26,691 bases of DNA from a virus. The DNA lies in the IMG/VR virus record IMGVR_UViG_3300025806_000177, positions 1-26,691 of that record. One strand, written 5' to 3'. The position numbers and the translations under genes were made by a program. Positions 1 through 5,537 of this stretch are shown in pieces. The notes under the pieces are model-generated. The model had not been told where the DNA came from. It worked only from the letters and a program-made list of their open reading frames with translations, and did no database searches. Position 1 is the stretch's first letter, and each line of letters starts with the position of its first letter.

Positions 1-392
1 AAGATGTTCAGACAGTTACCGATAATTATGGTGACGTTTTCAAAGAAGGTGATACATGGGTGGCTCATAATCAATACGGTTATGACCTCCCTTTACTTAT
101 AAAGTTGGGCATCATTAAAGACTTTACAGTCAATAGTGTTACAAACAATGATGGTACAGTTATAAATGTACAGTTTATAGATAGCCTTGCACTATCGAGG
201 GAATGGTATCCAGACCTACCAAGAAAGCATGGATTACTTGCTTGGTCTAAAGAGCTAGGTACTTATAAGCCTACTATTGATGATTGGGATAACTTAGAAT
301 TGAAGGAATATATTGAGAGATGTGAGGAGGATGTACTGACCACAGAAAAGGTGTTCTTATTTTTAACTGATAAACTAGGGATTAAATTATGA
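1..392 (+). CDS. DNA polymerase 3'-5' exonuclease domain, separate gene (5' end cut off)
   Basis: C-terminal part of the proofreading exonuclease of a T7 gp5-like family A DNA polymerase. The frame is open to the left edge (first full codon at 3), so the gene starts outside the window; the GTG at 60 is internal. Visible motifs are Exo II (AHNQYGYDLP, compare T7 GHNVIKYDVP), the FIDSLALSR region matching T7 DTLVLSR, and Exo III (YIERCEEDVLTTEKVF), which carries the metal-binding Asp. The gene stops with TGA at 390-392, exactly where the exonuclease domain ends in T7 gp5. The polymerase domain follows as a separate gene overlapping by 4 bases (ATGA). Family assignment is secure; that the two products work as a complex is inference. 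Confidence 0.9.
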   Translation, partial: DVQTVTDNYGDVFKEGDTWVAHNQYGYDLPLLIKLGIIKDFTVNSVTNNDGTVINVQFIDSLALSREWYPDLPRKHGLLAWSKELGTYKPTIDDWDNLELKEYIERCEEDVLTTEKVFLFLTDKLGIKL

Positions 393-1852
393 TTAACTTA
401 CCACAAAATGTAGACCTAGCAAACAAGACATACGAGGGTATGTGTAGACAGGAAAGGTATGGTGTAGCTTTTAACTCTATAGCTGCTACTGAACTAACTC
501 TTTGGATTGACAAGCGTATGGAAGAGATACGACTAGAGGTAGAGCCTAATCTACCCGCTCGCCCACTCAATACAGCAGAGATTAGGGCATGGACACCACC
601 TAAGATACAGTTTAGAAAAGATGGAAGTGTCAGTGCTATATGTGAGAAATGGTTTGATGAGATAACATTAGCAGGAGCACATGCGGGTTACTGGGGCTTT
701 AAAGATGGGGTTGGATTCTTATTACCGCATAATGAACCTGTAAAAGATAACCTTCCTAGTGAATTAAAGCACCAACATCACATTAAGAATTGGTTATTGA
801 CTAAAGGTTGGAAACCTACCCTCTGGAATCTCAAGAAGGATAAACACAACAAACCTATGAGAGACACTAGTGGGAAAGTGATAACTACATCCCCTAAGTT
901 CCATGAAAACGGACGTATATGTCCTAACTTAAAGAGGTTAGGTAATAATGATAACATAATAAAACCTATTATCGAATGGCTATCACTACGCAACAGACGC
1001 TCTGTACTGTTGAATGAGGGACGTAACACTGGATGGTTAGCAAACCCTAGATTAGCTACAGATGGACGATTAAGTGCAGCCTCTAGTGGTCTAACCAATA
1101 CTAAGAGACAAAAGCATACAGTGGTGGCTAATGTACCTAGAGTAAGTTCACTGTTAGGTAAGGAGATGAGAAGTCTGTTTATTTCTAGTGAAGGTAGAGT
1201 GATGGTAGGGGCTGATGCTAGTGGGTTAGAGGCTAGGGTGAAGGGACATTATACATTTAAGTTTGATGGTGGTGAGTACGCTAATAAACTGCTAGATGAT
1301 AACTATGACGAACACGCTGAAAATGCTGAACTGTGGGGATGCTCCAGACAGGATGCTAAGTCCCCTGCTTATGCCTTGCAGTACAACTGTCAACCTCCTA
1401 AATTCAGTGAGACATTAGGAGTACCTCTAAAAGTAGGTAAGAGGCACTATGAAGCATACTGGAATAAGAACTGGGCTTTAGCTAAAGCTATTGAAGAGGT
1501 TGAAAAGGAGTACGATAACAACCATCAGAAGTTTATCACTACTATTGATGGTGGAAAGATTGTGACTAGAGCAAAGCATAGTGTATTCAATGCTAAATGT
1601 CAGAGTACAGGAGCTAAGATCATGGATATGGCGGGAGTTATAGCTGATGATTTTATAATAGAACGAAGTCTTGACGCTCACAGGGTAATTTATTATCATG
1701 ATGAACTACAGTACGAGACAACACCTGAACTTGGTGATGAGGTTGGACGTATCTTAGTTAAGGCTATGAACCTTGCAGGAAAAGTCTTTAAACTGAACGT
1801 ACCTATTACAGGTGATTACTCAATAGGTAAATCGTGGGCAGATACACATTAG
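389..1852 (+). CDS. Family A DNA polymerase, polymerase domain as separate gene
   Basis: 487-residue replicative polymerase domain equivalent to the C-terminal two thirds of T7 gp5. Motif A is GADASGLEAR (catalytic Asp276). Motif B, the O helix, is R320-x3-K324-x3-Y328-x3-Y332. Motif C is YYHDELQ (His437, Asp438, Glu439). T7-like FDGGEYA (residues 292-298) follows motif A. The residue matching E. coli Pol I 762 is Tyr328, as in T7. The usual Gly after the last Tyr of motif B is Asn333, and a Pro lies at 326, both unusual. The start is ATG at 389, overlapping the exonuclease stop, so translation is probably coupled. An in-frame TAA at 383-385 rules out an upstream start. The partner exonuclease domain is the preceding gene. 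Confidence 0.93.
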   Translation: MINLPQNVDLANKTYEGMCRQERYGVAFNSIAATELTLWIDKRMEEIRLEVEPNLPARPLNTAEIRAWTPPKIQFRKDGSVSAICEKWFDEITLAGAHAGYWGFKDGVGFLLPHNEPVKDNLPSELKHQHHIKNWLLTKGWKPTLWNLKKDKHNKPMRDTSGKVITTSPKFHENGRICPNLKRLGNNDNIIKPIIEWLSLRNRRSVLLNEGRNTGWLANPRLATDGRLSAASSGLTNTKRQKHTVVANVPRVSSLLGKEMRSLFISSEGRVMVGADASGLEARVKGHYTFKFDGGEYANKLLDDNYDEHAENAELWGCSRQDAKSPAYALQYNCQPPKFSETLGVPLKVGKRHYEAYWNKNWALAKAIEEVEKEYDNNHQKFITTIDGGKIVTRAKHSVFNAKCQSTGAKIMDMAGVIADDFIIERSLDAHRVIYYHDELQYETTPELGDEVGRILVKAMNLAGKVFKLNVPITGDYSIGKSWADTH

Positions 1853-1864
1853 ATTAAATAAAAA

Positions 1865-1893
1865 TAGACAGCACCAAAGATACGTGGTATAAT
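1865..1893 (+). promoter_or_regulatory. Near-consensus sigma70 promoter
   Basis: TAGACA at 1865-1870 (5 of 6 to TTGACA), a 17-base spacer, and a perfect TATAAT at 1888-1893. It lies just after the polymerase stop, in the longest non-coding gap of the rightward arm, and faces the 37-residue protein, SSB, exonuclease and endonuclease genes. A start site near 1900 is predicted. This would let host RNA polymerase transcribe the second half of the arm independently. Confidence 0.7.
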
Positions 1894-1909
1894 ATACTAT
1901 AGTTACTAA

Positions 1910-1929
1910 TTTAGTATCATGATACTAAA
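1910..1929. promoter_or_regulatory. 20-base perfect palindrome, operator-like
   Basis: TTTAGTATCATGATACTAAA is self-complementary over all 20 bases. It begins 16 bases after the TATAAT at 1888-1893, so it overlaps or immediately follows the predicted transcription start. Its core AGTATCA/TGATACT recurs at 5498-5512 and 11536-11550 with one extra T in the centre. The position suits a repressor or regulator site. An mRNA hairpin is also possible, but without a U tract it is not a terminator. Confidence 0.55.
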
Positions 1930-1945
1930 AATATGAGGTTATAAT

Positions 1946-2059
1946 ATGAATGATTTAGATAATGAAGAATGGTATCAAACATATCAGGATGAAATAGACG
2001 ATACTTGGTGGCAGTATTTAGATGAAGAATCACAATTTAATCAACAACAAGGAGCATAA
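1946..2059 (+). CDS. Small acidic protein of 37 residues, unknown
   Basis: Short gene with ATG at 1946 preceded by GAGGTTATAAT (ribosome site GAGG) and stop TAA at 2057-2059. The next gene starts 3 bases later. The product has 11 Asp/Glu and no Lys or Arg, and is rich in Trp and Tyr (DDTWWQYLDEE near residues 18-28) and in C-terminal Gln. No family is recognised. It is the first gene behind the promoter at 1865-1893 and the palindrome at 1910-1929. The strong negative charge would fit a DNA mimic or an inhibitor of a host enzyme, but that is a guess. Confidence 0.6.
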   Translation: MNDLDNEEWYQTYQDEIDDTWWQYLDEESQFNQQQGA

Positions 2060-2062
2060 AGC

Positions 2063-2605
2063 ATGAGTTTAGATAGAAAGATAACGACTAAAACTAGTAG
2101 CGATTCAGATTATCAAAGCCTAGAGGCGGGTGAGTATGATGCTCGATTGGTGTATGTGGCTGATTTAGGTGTACATCAAGATGAGTATAAAGGTGAGGTT
2201 AAGAATCCTGCTCAGAAGATAGCGTTAGGTCTGGAAATTGTAGGTAAGACTATTACTATTGATGGCGAAGAAAAGCCTCGATACTTATGGACTAGACCTT
2301 TTAACATCTTTAGTACACTAACACCTAAAGGTAATGAGCTAAAGTTCTATTCTGTATTTGATTCATCAGCTACAGAAGGTGATGTACCTGATTGGGATGC
2401 ACAGATAGGTAAGGCTTGTTCATTAATAATGAACCAGAATGATAAAGGTTATGATGATATAACCACTATCGTTGCTATCCCTTCTAAATATCAGGACGAT
2501 ATAGCACCTGCTACCTTAGAAGGTGGTGTAGGTACTAGTGATAGTGTCATTAATGCTTTATTTGGTCTAACCAGATGGGCTTATGATAACCGTCTACAAG
2601 ACTAG
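2063..2605 (+). CDS. Probable phage single-stranded DNA-binding protein
   Basis: 180-residue protein resembling a family common in marine podoviruses and usually annotated as ssDNA-binding or hypothetical. Recognisable stretches are the N-terminal YQSLEAGEYDARLVYVADLG (about residues 18-37), then the ALGLEIVGKTITIDGEEKPR region and WTRPFNIFS (about 77-85). A beta-rich pattern suits an OB fold. The ribosome site is AAGGAG at 2050-2055 before ATG 2063. It sits directly before the gp6-like exonuclease and endonuclease I, the position of T7 gp2.5 relative to gp3, which supports a replication/recombination role. The function rests on context and remembered similarity, not on a diagnostic motif. 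Confidence 0.55.
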   Translation: MSLDRKITTKTSSDSDYQSLEAGEYDARLVYVADLGVHQDEYKGEVKNPAQKIALGLEIVGKTITIDGEEKPRYLWTRPFNIFSTLTPKGNELKFYSVFDSSATEGDVPDWDAQIGKACSLIMNQNDKGYDDITTIVAIPSKYQDDIAPATLEGGVGTSDSVINALFGLTRWAYDNRLQD

Positions 2606-2616
2606 GAGATATAACC

Positions 2617-3513
2617 ATGCCATTGATCAGAGCTAAGATTAAGACTAAAGGAGAGAACGGACGTACAGCCCTGATCGATGGCGATGTACTGGTATATTCT
2701 TGTGGATTTGCAAGTGATATAAGGACATACACTTGCTCCGATGGCTCTTCTTTTCAGTATAAGAAAGAAGCTAAAGAACATTGCTCAGAGTTTCACCTAG
2801 ATGTAGAAGCTATTAAAAAGAGGGTAAAAGCTGAACCTGTAGAGAACTGTTTACACTCTGTAAAGCTAATGATAAAAGACATTAAAGAAAAGAGTGAAGC
2901 ATCTAATCATAAAATTTACTTAACAGGTAAGGGGAACTTCAGGCACGATCTCCCCTCCCCATATACATATAAGGGTAACCGTAAGGACACACCTAAACCT
3001 TTACACTATCAAGCTATCAGAGTCTATATGGTATCTACTTGGGACGCTATAATAACTGATGGACAAGAAGCTGATGACGCTATGGGAATAGCTCAAGTCA
3101 ACAGTCCAGAGGGTACGACTACTATCTGCACAACTGATAAAGATTTAGATATGATTGCGGGACATCACTACAACTGGAATAAAAAAGAAAACTATACTAT
3201 TGGAGAGTTTGAGGGCATCCTTAACTTCTATCAACAGATACTCAAGGGTGATAGAACAGATAACATCTTTGGTATCAAAGGTATTGGAGATGTAAAGGCT
3301 AGACAAATCTTATGGAAGATGGATAATGAAAAAGAATTAAGTATAGAAACTCAACTAGCATATGCTGAGAACGGTAAGACACCTGAAGAGTGGCTAACCA
3401 ATGCTCGATTGTTATGGATTAGACGAGAGGAGGGTCAAATGTGGACTCCTGAACCTGAACATAGAACATCTTGGCTACAGGCGTATATGGAAACATTAGA
3501 TAATGAAGTTTAG
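2617..3513 (+). CDS. 5'-3' exonuclease, T7 gp6-like (FEN family)
   Basis: 298-residue structure-specific 5' nuclease, close to T7 gp6 in length (300). Metal-binding acidic motifs of the FEN superfamily are visible: TALIDGDVLVY (about 17-27), the arginine/lysine-rich YKGNRKD region (near 118-124), DGQEADDAMGIA (about 148-159) and TTDKDLDMIAG (about 172-182). The helix-hairpin-helix DNA-binding motif follows (FGIKGIGDVKARQIL). It probably degrades host DNA for nucleotide supply and removes RNA primers. The start is ATG 2617 behind AGGAGATATAACC, a T7-style ribosome site. It overlaps endonuclease I by 11 bases. Confidence 0.9.
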   Translation: MPLIRAKIKTKGENGRTALIDGDVLVYSCGFASDIRTYTCSDGSSFQYKKEAKEHCSEFHLDVEAIKKRVKAEPVENCLHSVKLMIKDIKEKSEASNHKIYLTGKGNFRHDLPSPYTYKGNRKDTPKPLHYQAIRVYMVSTWDAIITDGQEADDAMGIAQVNSPEGTTTICTTDKDLDMIAGHHYNWNKKENYTIGEFEGILNFYQQILKGDRTDNIFGIKGIGDVKARQILWKMDNEKELSIETQLAYAENGKTPEEWLTNARLLWIRREEGQMWTPEPEHRTSWLQAYMETLDNEV

Positions 3514-3916
3514 AGGACGTAGTAAGTTTGAAACACGTATAGCTAAAAACTTAGAAGAACGTGGCGTTAACTTTACCTACGAAACAACATCATACAATTA
3601 TCAAATTAGACCATACAACGCTAAGTGTCAGGAGTGTGGTAGTAGTAATATATATGAAACTAGGAAGTACACACCAGACTTCTTCTTGCCTAACGGTATA
3701 ATAGTAGAAGCAAAAGGTAGGTTTAAACCTAGCGATAGGAAGTTAATGAAGGCTGTTATGAGTAGTAATCCAGAGCTAGACATACGTATGTTGTTTCAGA
3801 ACCCTAACGTGTGGTTAACTAAATCAAAAAAGAAGAACTATGGTACTTGGTGTGATTATGAAAACATCAAGTGGGATAAGAAACTAATACCACAAGAGTG
3901 GTTGGAGGAAGTATGA
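3503..3916 (+). CDS. Endonuclease I / Holliday junction resolvase, T7 gp3-like
   Basis: 137 residues; it cleaves branched DNA and helps host DNA breakdown. It aligns well with T7 endonuclease I. The catalytic set is Glu10 (RSKFETRIA), Asp59 (YTPDFFLPNG), Glu69 and Lys71 (VEAKG), matching T7 Glu20, Asp55, Glu65 and Lys67. The C-terminal part also matches (PELDIRMLF, KLIPQEWLEE). Odd feature: an insertion at about residues 39-55 carries a CxxC pair (Cys42, Cys45) before the YTPDF motif, where T7 has a short turn. It overlaps the exonuclease gene upstream and shares ATGA with the gene downstream. Confidence 0.92.
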   Translation: MKFRGRSKFETRIAKNLEERGVNFTYETTSYNYQIRPYNAKCQECGSSNIYETRKYTPDFFLPNGIIVEAKGRFKPSDRKLMKAVMSSNPELDIRMLFQNPNVWLTKSKKKNYGTWCDYENIKWDKKLIPQEWLEEV

Positions 3917-4158
3917 GTGAACTATTCGCATTGCTTGTAGGAATATGTAGTATAAACTACTGTTCATTTTCTATAGAACATCGGGTTACAGGAGACTGGT
4001 TAGCTGTTAATGTTTATGACAAACGGTCAGAGGTAATAGATAAGGTTCAGTTTGATATATCAGCATTAGAATTTGATATTATTCTTCGTGAACATTTAAA
4101 GTTAAAGCCTATTCTTCCTAGTTGTTTAGGGAAGACAATGGTGACTAGTAATGATTGA
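3913..4158 (+). CDS. Unknown small protein, 81 residues
   Basis: No family recognised. ATG 3913 is chosen over the ATG at 3898 because it has a good ribosome site (GGAGGAAGT) and makes an ATGA overlap with the endonuclease stop. The N-terminus is mildly hydrophobic (FALLVGIC) with Cys12 and Cys17, followed by a mixed soluble region (DWLAVNVYDKRSEVIDKVQF). It overlaps the start of the metallophosphoesterase by 8 bases. Confidence 0.65.
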   Translation: MSELFALLVGICSINYCSFSIEHRVTGDWLAVNVYDKRSEVIDKVQFDISALEFDIILREHLKLKPILPSCLGKTMVTSND

Positions 4159-4870
4159 CACTATGATGGTACATAGTGTTAGTTCTAGCACTAAGAATAA
4201 TGCAGCTAGATTCTCACACAATAGTATACAAGGACACTTCCATAGTAACTTTGAGATTAGCTATGCAGCAGACACTAATCAGATTAGATGGGCTATGACC
4301 GTAGGATGTTTAATGAATCCAGATGGTGTAGCAGCTAGGTATGGGTCAGGTATAATATTAAAAAGACCTATACTAGGATGTGGTGTAGTAGTAAGTAGTA
4401 AGGGTAACTATTTAATTATCAGTGACTTACACATACCGTACCACCATCGTGATGCTTTTAGTTTCCTAGAATCTGTGTCTGAGTATTATGATTGTAAAGT
4501 AATACTTAATGTAGGAGATATGATTGACCACCATGCGGGTAGCTACCATGAGTCTGAGCCTGATGCTCTTAGTCCAGAGGAAGAGTACTATCAGTCTATG
4601 GAGTACTGTAATGAGTTACAAGATATATTTCCTAGCATGATTATAACCGAGGGCAATCACGACAAGATACCACAGAGGAAGCTAAAGACTTGTGGACTAC
4701 CTGCGTCTATGGTGTATGATTACAATAAACTATATAAGCTAGATGCTAAGTGGAAGTGGGTAGACAAGTATACGTTTAATTCTAATGGAGGACAGCCTGT
4801 ACTAGTACCTATGGTACTTAATCAGAAAGGGAGATGGAATAAGAAAGTACATGGGAGTAAAGTAGGATGA
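4151..4870 (+). CDS. Metallophosphoesterase with permuted motif order
   Basis: 239-residue calcineurin-like phosphoesterase holding all the metal-site motifs of the family in an unusual order. Residues about 7-80 look like the second half of a standard enzyme: VHS, then SIQGHFHS (GHxH, residues 28-31), AMTVGCLMN and KRPILGCGVV. Residues about 86-205 look like the first half: LIISDLHIPYHH (DxH, Asp92/His94), NVGDMIDHHAG (GDxxD, Asp123/Asp126), ITEGNHDKIP (GNHD, 168-171) and WKWVDKY. A tail (QPVLVPMVLNQKGRW, about 215-229) resembles the normal C-terminus of these phage enzymes, then VHG at 233-235. In relatives the order is DxH, GDxxD, GNHD, VHG, GHxH. The reading frame is intact, so the protein could fold as a circular permutant. 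It overlaps both neighbours (8 bases upstream, ATGA downstream). The substrate is unknown. Confidence 0.85.
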   Translation: MIDTMMVHSVSSSTKNNAARFSHNSIQGHFHSNFEISYAADTNQIRWAMTVGCLMNPDGVAARYGSGIILKRPILGCGVVVSSKGNYLIISDLHIPYHHRDAFSFLESVSEYYDCKVILNVGDMIDHHAGSYHESEPDALSPEEEYYQSMEYCNELQDIFPSMIITEGNHDKIPQRKLKTCGLPASMVYDYNKLYKLDAKWKWVDKYTFNSNGGQPVLVPMVLNQKGRWNKKVHGSKVG

Positions 4871-5025
4871 CTCTCACACTAGATGAAGTTAAGAAGTGCA
4901 TCTCTAGTCAGTATGATCCAGACTTAATAGTAGAGATACTAGAGATTACCACGGAAGAACTATTGGAAAATTTCCATGATAGACTAGTGGATAATTTAAA
5001 TAAATTTGAGATAGAGGGAGACTAA
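4867..5025 (+). CDS. Unknown small protein, 52 residues
   Basis: ATG 4867 overlaps the phosphoesterase stop (ATGA), and the stop is TAA 5023-5025. The sequence is acidic and helix-prone: TLDEVKKCISSQYDPDLIVE, then EILEITTEELLE and NFHDRLVDNL. Similar short proteins are common between replication genes of marine podoviruses, but no function is known to me. The tight coupling on both sides supports a real gene. Confidence 0.65.
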   Translation: MTLTLDEVKKCISSQYDPDLIVEILEITTEELLENFHDRLVDNLNKFEIEGD

Positions 5026-5031
5026 AGTACA

Positions 5032-5493
5032 GTGGCTATACACAACGCACTAAAAACCAGTAACAGTAACACATGGGAAACACCCAAGAGTTTGTTTGAT
5101 GAACTAGACAAGGAGTTTAACTTTACTTTAGATGTAGCTGCGTCATATGAAAATAGAAAGTGTAAAGAGTATTACTGTGAAGAAGCTGAATCAATAGGAA
5201 AGTCAGGACTAGACCTAGATTGGCATGGTTCAGTGTGGTGTAACCCTCCTTACTCTAGGGGTTTACAAAACAAGTTTATTAAAAAAGCTAACCAAGAGTA
5301 CTATGCAGGTAATGTAGAATCTATTGTAGTTCTATTACCTGCTAGAACTGACACGTTAATGTTCCATGAGTATGTATACAAAAAAAGAAATGTAGAATTA
5401 AGATTCCTAAAAGGAAGGTTAAAGTTTGAGGTAGGCGGAGTAGCAAGTAAAAACCCTGCACCATTTCCATCCATGTTAGTTATCTTTAAATAA
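5032..5493 (+). CDS. Phage DNA N6-adenine methyltransferase (Dam-like)
   Basis: 153-residue enzyme of the phage adenine-methylase family (Pfam DNA_N6-adenine-MTase type). It would transfer a methyl group from S-adenosylmethionine to adenine in DNA. Evidence: NTWETPKSLFDELDKEFNFT at the N-terminus (family hallmark TWeTP), TLDVAAS (SAM-site region), and the catalytic NPPY at WCNPPYSRG (about residues 70-78). VVLLPARTDT follows, and then LKGRLKF. The start is GTG 5032, with GGGAG at 5016-5020 as the ribosome site; no ATG fits better. It probably protects phage DNA from restriction or marks it during replication. No paired restriction nuclease is present. Confidence 0.88.
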   Translation: MAIHNALKTSNSNTWETPKSLFDELDKEFNFTLDVAASYENRKCKEYYCEEAESIGKSGLDLDWHGSVWCNPPYSRGLQNKFIKKANQEYYAGNVESIVVLLPARTDTLMFHEYVYKKRNVELRFLKGRLKFEVGGVASKNPAPFPSMLVIFK

Positions 5494-5497
5494 CAAA

Positions 5498-5512
5498 AGT
5501 ATCATTGATACT
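5498..5512. promoter_or_regulatory. Palindrome AGTATCA-T-TGATACT upstream of the reductase gene
   Basis: AGTATCATTGATACT has two 7-base arms around a central T. It lies in the 44-base gap between the methylase and reductase genes, about 25 bases before the reductase ATG. It is identical to 11536-11550 and has the same arms as 1913-1926. A regulator-binding site controlling the reductase is the simplest reading; no convincing promoter was found overlapping it. Confidence 0.5.
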
Positions 5513-5537
5513 ATTAAATATAAGGGAGAAGTAATTA

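Noticed and set aside
380-395. Programmed ribosomal frameshift joining the exonuclease and polymerase frames
   Set aside because: No slippery heptamer is present, and a TAA at 383-385 in the polymerase frame leaves only a few bases for a shift; ATGA-coupled reinitiation is simpler.
5497-5533. Sigma70 promoter using TTGATA at 5505-5510 before the reductase
   Set aside because: No acceptable -10 hexamer at 16-18 bases; the sequence there is the ribosome-binding region.
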